From contig CP046179.1 in the NCBI GenBank assembly GCA_014075275.1, positions 1,869,932-1,933,931 of the forward strand: a stretch of DNA of 64,000 bases. The letters are read 5' to 3'. Below, piece after piece: positions 17,156-28,976 of this stretch. Each line of letters opens with the position of its first letter. Within the stretch, counting starts at the first letter, position 1. The stretch comes from Boseongicola sp. Lineage in GTDB: Bacteria; Pseudomonadota; Alphaproteobacteria; Rhodobacterales; Rhodobacteraceae. The notes below the pieces were generated by a model. The model was given only the letters and a program-made list of their open reading frames with translations. It made no database searches and was not told where the DNA came from. The position numbers and the translations under genes were made by a program.

Positions 17156-20100
17156 TGCGCCGCATTCTGACAGCAGCTACAATTCTGACCGTCTCTGTCG
17201 GGGTCGCCTTGGCACAGGACGAACCCGGTTGGCTGGATCGCATTTTCAGTTCCACGTCCGAAACCGATGCCGAAGAAGACCCCGGCGGCTTTCTGGAGCG
17301 CCTGATCGAAGACAACCTGTCCGGCGAAGGACGCAACGTTGAAATCACCGGTTTCGCAGGCGCAATTAGCGGCAAGGCCACTTTGGAAACTTTGCGTATC
17401 TCCGACACCAACGGCACCTGGCTAACGCTGACCGACGTAACGCTCGACTGGTCCCGCGCGGCGCTTCTCAGAGGCCGGATCGACGTGACCGAACTTTCTG
17501 CAGAAACCATCGATCTGCCGCGCCTGCCCCTTCCAGCCGAAGCTCAGACACCGGCGCCCGAAGCAGGCGGTTTCAGCCTACCCGAACTTCCCGTCTCGGT
17601 TGAGATCGACAAAATCGATGCCGCCCTGGTTAATATCGGACGTCCAGTCCTTGGCGAAGACATTGCCGCCAGCATCACCGGCAACCTGTCACTTATCAGC
17701 GGTGAAGGGGCAGCGGGTCTCGACATCCAGCGACAGGATCGCGACGGTCAATTCGTTTTTGACGCCAGCTACAGCAACGCATCGACCCGGCTAACTCTTG
17801 ATCTAAGTGTGACCGAGGGCCCCGATGGCCTGGTCGCTAACCTGGCGGGGCTTCCCGGCAAGCCCGCGCTCGACTTCACCATCAAAGGCGACGCGCCGCT
17901 GAACGCCTTTACCGCCGACATAACATTGGCAACCGACGGTCAGGAACGTTTCGGAGGCACCATTTTGACCAGAACACCGGACGACACTCCCGATGCAACG
18001 CTGGAAATAACCGCAGACTTAGGCGGCGATCTGGCCCCGGTGTTTTTGCCAGAGTACCAGCCGTTTTTTGGCCCCGACGTCGCTTTGAGAACCCGGGTCA
18101 CACAGTTTTCCGATGGCCGCCTGGATATTTCGGACATCGCGTTAGAGGCTCAGGCCGTCAAGTTGCAGGGCAATATCGCACTGGCCAGCACCGGTCTGCC
18201 TCAAACCATCGACATCAGCGGCGGAATCGCTTCGCCTGACGGATCGCCGGTTCTGTTGCCAATTCCCGGCCCAGAAACTCGAGTGGACTCGGTCAATCTT
18301 GGCATCGGCTTTGACGCCGCCCGTGGCGAAGCCTGGGCGGGTGAATTTAAAATCAACGGATTGGATCGCCCCGGGTTCGCGGCCGACGAACTCACGCTTG
18401 CCGGACAGGGAAATATCCAAAGCCAGCCCTCGCGCGCGGTTGAAGCAACGTTTGATTTCGACGTCTTGGCCCTGGACCTTGGCGACCCGAACGTCGAAGA
18501 CGCCCTTGGGGAAAAAGTGATAGGGCAACTCACGCTCGACTGGCAGCAGAACGCGCCATTACGCATCACCAAATTCGATGTTCAGGGGGAAAGCTACACA
18601 TTGAACGGGGCGGCCGAACTGGTCTTTTCCGAAGAAGGTCCGCTGGCAACTGGTACAGCGCAAGCTCGCGCCGCGCGGCTGGATGCATTTTCTGGCCTGG
18701 CCCAGCGACAACTTGCGGGTGCGGTCGACATAGACACCGCCTTTACCGTGGCACCGCTTGCCGGTGTTTTTGACATCTCTGCGACCGGAAGCAGCCAGGA
18801 TTTGATCGTCAGCCAACCCCAGGCTGACCGCATTCTCGCTGGTCAAGCGCAATTGGCCATCCGCGCGGCACGCAGCACCGAAGGCACAATTATCGAGCTA
18901 AACCAGCTTCAGTCACCAAATGCCCAGATCACTGGCCGTATCGCGTTGGAAACCGGAAGTGCGACAACCGAAGTAACAGCCAGTCTTGCAGACGCATCAC
19001 TTGTGATACCTGAACTCTCCGGCCCGGTAAGCCTTACAGCCAGTGCCGAAGCAATCGACGGGATTTGGGCCTGGCGAACGAATACCAATCTTGGCCGCAC
19101 GACACTCACGGCCGACGGCACCGCACGAGATATTTTTGAGGTTCCATTCATCACGGCCGACGGGCGGTTACAGGCGGCCGATATCGCGGACTTTGCAGCA
19201 CTGGCCCAACGGCCAATATCAGGCCGCGTCGACACCGATTTTGCGCTTGCAGGCACCTCCGATCTAAGCCGCGCATCCATCGAACTCGATGGTACCTATA
19301 CCGACATCACAACCGGCCAGCCCCAGGCTGATGCTCTGCTTACAGGCCCCGTTTCGCTTCTGATTGATGCCAACCTGGAGAACGGCACATATACTTTGAA
19401 GAATGCCAAGTTGGACGGGCAAGAGATCACTGCGCTCGCCAACGGTTTCATTACCGACAGCACTGGTCAGTTCACTCTGTCCGGGGCCATCACAGACGCC
19501 CGATCTCTTGCCGAAACCGCCCCCGAAGGGCCTGTTGCATTTCGTACCGAAGCTGCGCGCCAAGACAGCGACTGGACATTTGACACGGCATTGAGCGGAC
19601 CTGCCGCAACGGTAAACGCTACCGGCACGGCCTTTGATCCACTGGGCGACAGCCCATCCCTCTCGGGCGTCCTTGTGGCCGATTTGCCGGACCTCTCCGT
19701 CTTTGCAGGTCTCGCCGATCGCCCACTGGCGGGACAGGTCAGCGCCAATGCCAAGGGTGATCTCTCGATTGATCTGAACCACTTCGATGTCGAAGCGACG
19801 GTCAACGCCAGCGGCATTCGAACCGGCAACGCCGAAGCCGACAACCTCCTTTCCGGCGACATTGCGCTGACCCTCGATGCCCACCGCGATGGGGCTGCGG
19901 CTGAATTCACGACCTTTGACATATCAACCCGCACAATTACTGCGACTGCCAATGGCACCCTTGGCACCGTCGGCAGCCAGATTGATCTAAATGCGCGCCT
20001 GAATGACGTCGCACCTTTTGTCTCTGGCATCGCCGGTCCAGCAACGATCAATGGGACAATCGCACAGGCTAGCGGCAACAGTCTGGATATCAACGTCAAC

Positions 20101-21456
20101 GCAACAGGACCCGGTGGAACATCCGCACGTATTTCCGGCACCGCTGCCGATGATTTCTCAACTGTAAACCTTAATTTCGACGGACAGGCTCCGCTCGGCC
20201 TTGCCAATCGCTTTATTCAACCGCGGTCCCTGGCCGGCACGCTCAATTTCGATCTTGCAGTCAATGGCCCGCCGACACTCGCGAGCGTTTCCGGCCAAAT
20301 GCAAAGCAGCGGCGCGCGCTTTGTGGCACCTGCCATTGGCATGACACTGGAAAACGCTGAACTCAGTGTCGGCCTTGCCAATGCCCGTGCCAACATCAAC
20401 CTGCGCTCAACTGTCAACACCGGTGGAACACTGGCCATTACCGGCCCCGTGGGCCTGCAAGCGCCATTCAGTTCCGACCTGAACATCACTCTGAACCAAG
20501 TCGGCCTCATCGACCCGCGCCTGTTCGAAACCACCGTCACCGGCACAATCACCGCCTCGGGCCCCCTCGCAGGCGGAGCCTCCATCGCTGGCACGCTGAA
20601 CCTTGGCGAAACCAACATTCAGATCCCCTCCACCGGCCTTGGCGGCGCAGGAGACATCCCGGAAGTCATCCACATCAATGAACCACCCCCAGTGCGGGGT
20701 ACCCGCCAGCGCGCCGGGCTTCTGGAAACCGCCGATGCGGGGGCAGGCGGCAGCGGCCCCGGATTTCCGCTTAACATTCAAGTCAACGCCCCCAATCGCG
20801 TCTTTGTGCGTGGTCGGGGTCTCGACAGTGAATTCGGCGGCGGCCTGCAGATCACCGGAACCAGCAACGACGTCATCCCCATCGGCGCCTTCAACCTGAT
20901 CCGGGGTCGCCTCGACATCCTTGGCCAAAGGCTCGAAATCGAGGATGCCAACATCACAATGCAGGGCTCCTTCGTCCCCGTGATCAGCCTTCTTGCCAGC
21001 ACCCGCACCGACGACGCCACAGTCAACATCGTCATCGAAGGCCCCGCCACCAACCCAGACATCGCCTTCACGTTCGATCCCGACCTCCCGGAAGAAGAGG
21101 TTCTCGCCCGCCTGATCTTCGGGCGCGGCATCGAAACCCTGTCCCCCTTACAGGCCGCACGCCTCGCCCTTGCGGTGCGCACCCTGGCGGGACAAGGCGG
21201 CGAAGGCGTGGTCGGCAACATCCGACGCGGCGCAGGTCTGGCTGATTTCGACGTCACCACAGACGAGGCTGGCAATACCGCTGTCCGCGCAGGCGCTTAC
21301 CTTGGCGACAATCTTTACACCGATGTCACGGTCAACGCCGAAGGCGAAACTGAGCTGAACCTCAATCTGGATGTCTCCAATTCGGTCACACTCAAGGGTT
21401 CTGCGACAAATACCGGCGAAACCAGCATTGGCATTTTCTACGAGCAGGACTATTGA
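17155..21456 (+). CDS. tamB: TamB, periplasm-spanning translocation and assembly protein (DUF490)
   Basis: A 1433-residue AsmA/TamB-family protein. It has an N-terminal signal/anchor (ILTAATILTVSVGVALAQ), a long repetitive beta-rich region with recurring NANGTLGT- and DLSG-like segments, and the conserved C-terminal DUF490 domain (NAPNRVFVRGRGLDSEFGG, GRLDILGQRLEIEDANI, EEEVLARLIFGRGIETLSP). TamB spans the periplasm and works with TamA; members of the AsmA family also carry phospholipids between membranes. It ends with FYEQDY. It overlaps tamA by 1 bp. Confidence 0.93.
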   Translation: MRRILTAATILTVSVGVALAQDEPGWLDRIFSSTSETDAEEDPGGFLERLIEDNLSGEGRNVEITGFAGAISGKATLETLRISDTNGTWLTLTDVTLDWSRAALLRGRIDVTELSAETIDLPRLPLPAEAQTPAPEAGGFSLPELPVSVEIDKIDAALVNIGRPVLGEDIAASITGNLSLISGEGAAGLDIQRQDRDGQFVFDASYSNASTRLTLDLSVTEGPDGLVANLAGLPGKPALDFTIKGDAPLNAFTADITLATDGQERFGGTILTRTPDDTPDATLEITADLGGDLAPVFLPEYQPFFGPDVALRTRVTQFSDGRLDISDIALEAQAVKLQGNIALASTGLPQTIDISGGIASPDGSPVLLPIPGPETRVDSVNLGIGFDAARGEAWAGEFKINGLDRPGFAADELTLAGQGNIQSQPSRAVEATFDFDVLALDLGDPNVEDALGEKVIGQLTLDWQQNAPLRITKFDVQGESYTLNGAAELVFSEEGPLATGTAQARAARLDAFSGLAQRQLAGAVDIDTAFTVAPLAGVFDISATGSSQDLIVSQPQADRILAGQAQLAIRAARSTEGTIIELNQLQSPNAQITGRIALETGSATTEVTASLADASLVIPELSGPVSLTASAEAIDGIWAWRTNTNLGRTTLTADGTARDIFEVPFITADGRLQAADIADFAALAQRPISGRVDTDFALAGTSDLSRASIELDGTYTDITTGQPQADALLTGPVSLLIDANLENGTYTLKNAKLDGQEITALANGFITDSTGQFTLSGAITDARSLAETAPEGPVAFRTEAARQDSDWTFDTALSGPAATVNATGTAFDPLGDSPSLSGVLVADLPDLSVFAGLADRPLAGQVSANAKGDLSIDLNHFDVEATVNASGIRTGNAEADNLLSGDIALTLDAHRDGAAAEFTTFDISTRTITATANGTLGTVGSQIDLNARLNDVAPFVSGIAGPATINGTIAQASGNSLDINVNATGPGGTSARISGTAADDFSTVNLNFDGQAPLGLANRFIQPRSLAGTLNFDLAVNGPPTLASVSGQMQSSGARFVAPAIGMTLENAELSVGLANARANINLRSTVNTGGTLAITGPVGLQAPFSSDLNITLNQVGLIDPRLFETTVTGTITASGPLAGGASIAGTLNLGETNIQIPSTGLGGAGDIPEVIHINEPPPVRGTRQRAGLLETADAGAGGSGPGFPLNIQVNAPNRVFVRGRGLDSEFGGGLQITGTSNDVIPIGAFNLIRGRLDILGQRLEIEDANITMQGSFVPVISLLASTRTDDATVNIVIEGPATNPDIAFTFDPDLPEEEVLARLIFGRGIETLSPLQAARLALAVRTLAGQGGEGVVGNIRRGAGLADFDVTTDEAGNTAVRAGAYLGDNLYTDVTVNAEGETELNLNLDVSNSVTLKGSATNTGETSIGIFYEQDY

Positions 21457-21545
21457 CGCGATTCTTGGAAATTCCACATGCCGGTGTTACATTGATACCG
21501 TGGTCCGACGCCGGGCCCAGACAAGGCGTGTAGCAAAGGAGGACA

Positions 21546-21611
21546 ATGTCCTGTCAAACGTCCACATCGCAGCCAACGCATCGGCTGCTGGCAGCAAAGG
21601 TCGCACAATGA
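21546..21611 (+). CDS. Possible 21-residue leader peptide coupled to rsfS
   Basis: A short ORF, ATG at 21546, translating as MSCQTSTSQPTHRLLAAKVA plus Gln. It is preceded by the strongest ribosome-binding site in this interval, aaaggagg at 21536-21542, three bases before the ATG. Its TGA at 21609-21611 overlaps the rsfS ATG as ATGA, the classic arrangement for translational coupling. The rsfS start itself has only a weaker aaagg. No homologue is known to me. The rest of 21457-21545 shows no feature. Confidence 0.45.
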   Translation: MSCQTSTSQPTHRLLAAKVAQ

Positions 21612-21976
21612 CCGATGACACTGCCCCCCTGACAAGCGAGCAATTGCTTGCCCACATTTTGACATCGCTGGAAGAAGACAAAGCCGAAGACGTGGTTCAG
21701 ATCGACCTGCGTGGCAAATCCGAGATGGCCGACTATATGGTCGTCGCCTCGGGCCGCTCCACACGTCAGGTCGCCGCCATTTCGGATCACCTGGTCGGCT
21801 CGCTGAAGCAGGAACACGGGCGGCTATCTAAACTCGAAGGCAAAGATGCCGGCGACTGGGTTCTGATCGACACGGGCGATATCATCGTCCACGTCTTCCG
21901 CCCTGAAGTGCGCGAGTTTTACCAGATCGAAAAGATGTGGCTGACCCCAACAGCAGCAACCACGTCCAAATCATAA
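21608..21976 (+). CDS. rsfS: Ribosomal silencing factor RsfS
   Basis: A 122-residue Iojap/RsfS protein that binds uL14 on the large ribosomal subunit and blocks subunit joining in slow growth. The core DVVQIDLRGKSEMADYMVVA, SGRSTRQVAAISDHL, and the C-terminal IIVHVFRPEVREFYQIEKMW are diagnostic. The start is ATG at 21608, giving MTDDTAPLTSEQLLAH, the normal N-terminus; the frame is open further upstream but without homology. It is 13 bp before rlmH, forming the common rsfS-rlmH pair. Confidence 0.94.
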   Translation: MTDDTAPLTSEQLLAHILTSLEEDKAEDVVQIDLRGKSEMADYMVVASGRSTRQVAAISDHLVGSLKQEHGRLSKLEGKDAGDWVLIDTGDIIVHVFRPEVREFYQIEKMWLTPTAATTSKS

Positions 21977-21989
21977 GCACGGCGCGGCG

Positions 21990-22457
21990 ATGAAACTCAA
22001 AATCGCCGCCGTCGGACGCATGCGTGCTGGTCCCGAAGCCGATCTGACCGCCGATTACCTCAACCGATTTGATCGCACGGGCCGCGCCCTGGGCCTTGGC
22101 CCCGTTACCGTGGCCGAGGTTGAAGCCAAAAAAGGCGGCATGCCCGCCGAAGCCACCCTTCTCGAAAAATCCATCGGCAACGCCACTCCGATCTGCACCC
22201 TCGACGAACGCGGCAAACTCATATCTTCCCGCGATTTCGCCGACCTCATCGCCAACTGGCGCGATCAAGGCCGCGCCGAGGCTGCCTTCGTCATCGGCGG
22301 CGCAGATGGCATCGATCCCGCTTTGCGCGCCAAAGCCGACTACAGCCTCAGCTTCGGCAAAATGGTCTGGCCCCACTTGCTGGTCCGCGTGATGCTGGCA
22401 GAACAACTCTATCGCGCCGCCTCGATCCTCGCAGGCGCACCCTACCACCGGGACTAA
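21990..22457 (+). CDS. rlmH: 23S rRNA (pseudouridine-1915-N3) methyltransferase RlmH
   Basis: A 155-residue SPOUT-class methyltransferase. The trefoil-knot SAM site shows CTLDERGKLISSRDFA, FVIGGADGID and the C-terminal KMVWPHLLVRVMLAEQLYRA plus PYHRD ending, all signature parts of RlmH. It methylates pseudouridine 1915 in helix 69 of 23S rRNA. ATG at 21990 lies 13 bp after rsfS. Copy C of the leader-plus-hairpin element follows and probably ends the transcript. Confidence 0.95.
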   Translation: MKLKIAAVGRMRAGPEADLTADYLNRFDRTGRALGLGPVTVAEVEAKKGGMPAEATLLEKSIGNATPICTLDERGKLISSRDFADLIANWRDQGRAEAAFVIGGADGIDPALRAKADYSLSFGKMVWPHLLVRVMLAEQLYRAASILAGAPYHRD

Positions 22458-22470
22458 CCGGTCGACCAAA

Positions 22471-22519
22471 CCTTCTTCTGATTAGAAATACTCTGGGGGT
22501 CCGGGGGTGAAACCCCCGG
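22471..22519 (+). repeat. Intergenic leader-plus-hairpin element, copy C, probable terminator
   Basis: The leader ccttcttctgattagaaata is followed by ctctgggggt and a perfect hairpin ccggggg / cccccgg with a tgaaa loop (22501-22519). It lies between the convergent rlmH and pgm genes. The leader contains the dyad ttctgattagaa, nearly identical to copy D at 38999-39010. Confidence 0.6.
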
Positions 22520-22555
22520 CGGATCCGCGCCGTCAGGCGTGGACCCAAACAGACC

Positions 22556-24199
<1,644 letters not shown>

Positions 24200-26275
24200 T
24201 TATGTCTCGTCCGCGATCAGCACGAAGGCCGCTACGCTTTGCTCCGCAATCTCCAGCCTATCATCCAAAACCGGAAACGCGACATGATCCAGATTGGACG
24301 TGTCGACCTTCTGACACCAGCGTTGCCCGTCCGGCGCGTCAGGCATCGCAACTTCAGTCGCTCCGCCCGCATTGAACACCATGAAAATCGCCGCTTCCAT
24401 CGCCGCATAGGCGGGCGTTCCGGCCGCCATCCGCTTTTCTACCGCCACGATCTTGCGCGCCGGATCATGCCAGTCACTCGCTTCCATCGCCGCGCCGTCT
24501 TCACGCCACCAAAACAGGTCTTCCAACCCATCCACAGCCCGTTCGCGAGAATGCAAAAACAGCTTCTGGCGCAGAATCGGATGCGCCGCCCGAAAGGCAA
24601 TTAACCCAGCTACAAAATCTGTCAGCTCACCATCTGCCCCAGGCCAATCGACCCAGGCCGTCTCGTTATCCTGATTATAGGCGTTGTTGTTGCCGCTCTG
24701 CGAGTTTCCAAACTCGTCCCCCGCCAACAACATAGGCGTGCCTTGCGCCAGAAACATAGTCGCCAACATCGCCCGCTTCCGCCGCCCGCGCGCCGCAAGA
24801 ACCTCAGGATCGTCACTAAAACCCTCGACTCCGAAGTTGTCCGACAGGTTCTCTGAATGCCCATCGCGCCCGTTCTCGCCATTCGCCTCATTGTGCCGCC
24901 GCGAATAGCAAACCAAATCCTCTAGCGTGAACCCGTCATGGGCCGTCAGAAAATTGACCGAGGCCGACGCCATCCGGCCCGAGTGATCAAACTCCCCAGC
25001 CGAACCCGTCAACCGCGCTGCCAAATCCGGAGCAAGTCCTACATCACCCCGCCAAAACCGGCGCACACCATCGCGAAACTTGTCGTTCCATTCCTGAAAT
25101 GGCGGCGGGAATGCCCCCAACTGATACCCCCCGGGACCAATATCCCAAGGTTCAGCAATCAGTTTGGTGGTCGCCAAAGCCGGGTCCTGCCGGATCGCAT
25201 CAAAGAACCCGGCCCCCTGATCAAACCCCTCTGCCGTCCGCCCCAGAACCGCCGCCAGATCAAAGCGAAAGCCGTCAACGCCCATCACCTCAACCCAATA
25301 GCGAAGACTATCCATCACCATCCGCAACACCATCGGACGATCAACGTTCAGAGTGTTCCCGGTCCCGGTATCGTTGATGTAATACCGCTGGTCGTCATGC
25401 AGTCTATAATAACTCGCGTTGTCCAACCCCCGGAAGCTCAAGGTCGGCCCAAGCTCGTCCCCTTCACCCGAGTGATTGTAAACAACGTCCAGTATCACTT
25501 CTATCCCGGCCTCGTGGAACCGATCCACCATCGCCCGAAACCCGGCAATCCCGTCCGGCCCTAAATACCGATGATCCGGCGCGAAAAAACCGACTGTCTG
25601 ATAGCCCCAATAGTTCACCAACCCTTTGTCGACCAGAAACCGGTCATTCAAAAACGCCTGCACCGGCAACATCTCAATCGCCGTCACTCCAAGCCGTTTC
25701 AGATGCGCCAGCACCGGGTCCGAGGCCACACCGGCAAACGTCCCTGCGCCCTCAACCCCCGGTAAACGTTGGGTCAGCCCGCTTACGTGTGCTTCGTAAA
25801 TCACCGTTTCGTCGTCAGGGGTATCAGGATGCACAGCCGCCTCCGGCGCATAATCGGTCACAACACATCGTGGCATGAAATTCACGCTATCTCGCGTATC
25901 AAAACTTAAATCCCGCGCTTCGGCCCCACGATCATACCCATAGATCGCATCGTCATACTCTGGGTGACCGGTGATCTGCCGCGCATAGGGGTCCAAAAGC
26001 AGCTTATGCACATTGAACCGGTGCCCGTCGTCCGGGCGATACGGCCCGTCCGCACGCAACCCATACAACTGACCCGCGCCAATCCCAGCGATATGCCCAT
26101 GCCAGATACCGCCATCAAATTCAGGCAAGGCAATCCGAGTCTCAACTCCGCTATCATCAAATAAACAAACGTAAATCTGGGTTGCATTCTCCGAGAAGAC
26201 GGCAAAATTTACGCCGTCGCTCTCGACTAAAGCGCCCATCTCGGCGCAATGTCCTGCCGTGACCTGATAATTCAT
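24200..26275 (-). CDS. glgX: Glycogen debranching enzyme GlgX
   Basis: A 691-residue GH13 enzyme that hydrolyses alpha-1,6 branches left by phosphorylase. An N-terminal CBM48 (FAVFSENATQIYVCLFDDSG) precedes the barrel with the four conserved regions: DVVYNHSGEG, DGFRFDLAAVLG (nucleophile Asp), IAEPWDIGPGGYQLG (acid/base Glu) and FLTAHDGFTLEDLVCYSRRH. The ATG at 26273-26275 overlaps the glgA stop by 4 bp. Confidence 0.94.
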   Translation of the reverse strand: MNYQVTAGHCAEMGALVESDGVNFAVFSENATQIYVCLFDDSGVETRIALPEFDGGIWHGHIAGIGAGQLYGLRADGPYRPDDGHRFNVHKLLLDPYARQITGHPEYDDAIYGYDRGAEARDLSFDTRDSVNFMPRCVVTDYAPEAAVHPDTPDDETVIYEAHVSGLTQRLPGVEGAGTFAGVASDPVLAHLKRLGVTAIEMLPVQAFLNDRFLVDKGLVNYWGYQTVGFFAPDHRYLGPDGIAGFRAMVDRFHEAGIEVILDVVYNHSGEGDELGPTLSFRGLDNASYYRLHDDQRYYINDTGTGNTLNVDRPMVLRMVMDSLRYWVEVMGVDGFRFDLAAVLGRTAEGFDQGAGFFDAIRQDPALATTKLIAEPWDIGPGGYQLGAFPPPFQEWNDKFRDGVRRFWRGDVGLAPDLAARLTGSAGEFDHSGRMASASVNFLTAHDGFTLEDLVCYSRRHNEANGENGRDGHSENLSDNFGVEGFSDDPEVLAARGRRKRAMLATMFLAQGTPMLLAGDEFGNSQSGNNNAYNQDNETAWVDWPGADGELTDFVAGLIAFRAAHPILRQKLFLHSRERAVDGLEDLFWWREDGAAMEASDWHDPARKIVAVEKRMAAGTPAYAAMEAAIFMVFNAGGATEVAMPDAPDGQRWCQKVDTSNLDHVAFPVLDDRLEIAEQSVAAFVLIADET

Positions 26276-27696
26276 GCGCCGTCGATCAACCCATCATACA
26301 GCGCCGCGTACTCACCAGCCGAGGCCGCCCAACCGGCGTCCTGTTTCATCGCGTTTTTCTGCAATTGTGCCCAGGCGGTTTGGTCGGAGTATAATCCTCG
26401 AACCCGCGTCAAAGCCCCCGCCAAAGCATGGGCCGTCACCGGCGCAAACTGCACGCCCGTCGCCACACCCGATCGCATCGCCATCGGACTGGCGTCAATC
26501 ACCGTGTCCGCCAATCCACCCGTCGTGGCCACCACCGGGATCGTGCCATACCGCAATCCGTAAAGCTGCGTCAGACCGCATGGCTCAAACCGCGATGGCA
26601 CCAAAATCGCATCCGCACCCGCCATCATCCGGTGCGAAAGAGCCTCGTCATATCCGATCTTAACCGCAACATTCTGATGCTCGGTTGCCCGCAGAAATGC
26701 CGTTTCCAACGTTTTGTCACCCGACCCCAACAAAGCCAATTGCCCGCCGTGATCCACAAGCGCAGGCAGGGCCTCTAACAGCACATCAAGACCCTTCTGG
26801 TGGCTCAACCGCGAAACAACAACGCACAACGGTCCATCCGCCGCCGGTAGTCCTAACTCTTGCAACAGAGCGGCCTTGGCACGCCCCTTGCGCCTGGCAG
26901 TCTTGTAAGTGGCGATGTTTTCATCGGTGGCCGGGTTCCAAACATCCAGATCGATGCCGTTCAGAATACCCTGCAAGTCGCCCTCGCGATTGCGCAGCAC
27001 CCCGTCCAAGCCCATGCCAAACTCTTCCGTTGTCAATTCCCGCGCATAGGTCGGACTAACCGTGGTCAGCTTGGTCGCAAACTGCAAACCGGCTTTCAAA
27101 GCCGAGATATTTCCCCAGAACTCAAAACCCGCTTCGCCGAAATCCGCAGGGTCAAGGCGCAGCCCAATCAACTTTTCAGCCCCGGCAATCCCATGAAACG
27201 CAATGTTGTGAATGGTCAGAACCGAAGGAACATCAACTCCCTGCTGTCGCAAATAGTAGGGCGCCAAACCAGCCTGCCAGTCATGGCAATGCACCACATC
27301 AGGTTGCCATCCGCCGACTCCATCCCGCGCAATCACCATCGCAACCCAGGAAAGAGCCGCAAAGCGTTCAGGATTGTCAGCAAAGTCCCTGCCAGCGTCG
27401 TCCAAATAAGGCGAACCACCACGGTCAAACAAATGCGGCGCGTCGAGAACCAACAAATCCAAACCAGAGACATTTGACGCCAGCACCTTAGCCGTGCCGC
27501 CAAACAAATCAGCGTCTTTTAGAACGACTTTGCTCTTACTCAAACCCGCCAGAACACCAGGATACCCCGGCAACAACACCCGCATCTGGACCCCGAATGG
27601 CGCCAAAGCCCCCGGCAGTGCGCCCACAACATCCGCCAACCCACCGGTCTTCACCAGCGGAGCACATTCAGACGCCACGGACAGCACTTTGGTCAT
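26272..27696 (-). CDS. glgA: Glycogen synthase GlgA (ADP-glucose dependent)
   Basis: A 474-residue GT5 enzyme that elongates glycogen from ADP-glucose. The N-terminal ADP-glucose site [16 protein letters not shown] is near residue 17, [15 protein letters not shown] near 135, and the C-terminal GT-B signature [18 protein letters not shown] near 375 with the catalytic Glu. It overlaps glgC and glgX by 4 bp on each side, indicating tight translational coupling. Confidence 0.95.
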   Translation of the reverse strand: MTKVLSVASECAPLVKTGGLADVVGALPGALAPFGVQMRVLLPGYPGVLAGLSKSKVVLKDADLFGGTAKVLASNVSGLDLLVLDAPHLFDRGGSPYLDDAGRDFADNPERFAALSWVAMVIARDGVGGWQPDVVHCHDWQAGLAPYYLRQQGVDVPSVLTIHNIAFHGIAGAEKLIGLRLDPADFGEAGFEFWGNISALKAGLQFATKLTTVSPTYARELTTEEFGMGLDGVLRNREGDLQGILNGIDLDVWNPATDENIATYKTARRKGRAKAALLQELGLPAADGPLCVVVSRLSHQKGLDVLLEALPALVDHGGQLALLGSGDKTLETAFLRATEHQNVAVKIGYDEALSHRMMAGADAILVPSRFEPCGLTQLYGLRYGTIPVVATTGGLADTVIDASPMAMRSGVATGVQFAPVTAHALAGALTRVRGLYSDQTAWAQLQKNAMKQDAGWAASAGEYAALYDGLIDGA

Positions 27697-28958
27697 TCAG
27701 AAGCGACCTTTGCATCCACCATTTCTTGCGTAATCAAAGTCACACCGCCTTCCGAAACCCGGAAGAAATCAGCATCCGCCACCGGATCTTCACCCACTAC
27801 CAGACCTTCCGGAATCTGCACACCTCTATCGACAACGCAATTCGTCAATCGAGCAGACCGGGAAACGTTAACATACGGCAGCGCCACCACGTGATCCAAA
27901 ACCGCGTAACTGTTTGTATGCACTTGCGTGAACAGCAGCGAATTGCGAATTTCAGTTCCCGAAATCACACATCCCCCCGACACCAACGAAGACACAGCCG
28001 AACCGCGCCGTTCTTCCTGATCATGGATAAACTTCGCAGGTGGCACACTTTCCGAGTATGTCCAGATCGGCCATTCCTTGTCCCAAAGGTCCAGATCAGG
28101 GTCGAAATCGGTCAGGTTGATATTTGCCTGCCAGAACGCATCCACCGTCCCCACATCGCGCCAATAAGCCGGGGCGTCACTGCGATGGCGCACGCAACTG
28201 TCAGTAAATCGATGCGCCTGCGCTTTGCCGTTCTTCACGATATCCGGGATCAGATCGCCGCCGAAGTCGTGGGTCGAGTCAGGATTGGTCGCATCCGCCA
28301 ACAACAACTCGCGCAAGAAACTCCACTTGAAGACATAGATACCCATCGACGCCAAAGCATGATCAGGATCGCCGGGAATTGCAGGGGGATCGGCAGGCTT
28401 TTCCAGAAACTGAGTGATGCGGTCGGTGTCATCGACATGCATCACACCAAAGGCAGTCGCCTCCATCCGCGGCACCGTCAAACATCCAACCGTCACATCC
28501 GCATTCGTGTCTACATGCTGACGGATCATCAGTTCGTAATCCATCTTATAGATGTGATCGCCGGCCAAAATCAGAATGTAATCAATGTCATAGCTATCGA
28601 CGATATCAATATTCTGGGTCACCGCATCCGCCGTGCCCACATACCATTTGTTCTCGTCCACACGCTGCGAGGCAGGCAGTATGTCCAGATACTCGTTCCG
28701 CTCAGCCCGGAAAAAATTCCAGCCACGCTGGCAGTGTCGAATAAGCGAGTGCGCCTTATACTGGGTCGCCACCGACATTTTCCGAATACCCGAATTCAGC
28801 GCATTGGAGAGCGCAAAGTCGATGATCCGCGTCTTGCCGCCGAAGAAAACGGCCGGTTTAACCCGATTGTTCGTCAATTCTTTCAACCGGGATCCGCGCC
28901 CCCCGGCCAGCACAAAGGCCATTGTTCTGTGGGCTAGGCGGTTCTGTGTCGCTGACAT
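27693..28958 (-). CDS. glgC: Glucose-1-phosphate adenylyltransferase GlgC
   Basis: A 421-residue ADP-glucose pyrophosphorylase, the committed step of glycogen synthesis. The N-terminal nucleotide loop [21 protein letters not shown] contains the allosteric and substrate-binding Arg/Lys residues. [20 protein letters not shown] and [10 protein letters not shown] follow, then a left-handed beta-helix C-terminal domain ([17 protein letters not shown]). In Rhodobacteraceae GlgC is typically activated by fructose-6-phosphate or pyruvate (family knowledge). It follows glgB by 18 bp. Confidence 0.96.
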   Translation of the reverse strand: MSATQNRLAHRTMAFVLAGGRGSRLKELTNNRVKPAVFFGGKTRIIDFALSNALNSGIRKMSVATQYKAHSLIRHCQRGWNFFRAERNEYLDILPASQRVDENKWYVGTADAVTQNIDIVDSYDIDYILILAGDHIYKMDYELMIRQHVDTNADVTVGCLTVPRMEATAFGVMHVDDTDRITQFLEKPADPPAIPGDPDHALASMGIYVFKWSFLRELLLADATNPDSTHDFGGDLIPDIVKNGKAQAHRFTDSCVRHRSDAPAYWRDVGTVDAFWQANINLTDFDPDLDLWDKEWPIWTYSESVPPAKFIHDQEERRGSAVSSLVSGGCVISGTEIRNSLLFTQVHTNSYAVLDHVVALPYVNVSRSARLTNCVVDRGVQIPEGLVVGEDPVADADFFRVSEGGVTLITQEMVDAKVASE

Positions 28959-28976
28959 TCGTATCCTCCCCTTTTG

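Noticed and set aside
27597-28937. 446-codon open frame on the plus strand
   Set aside because: Antisense to glgC, which has all catalytic motifs; the His/Arg-rich translation is a shadow.
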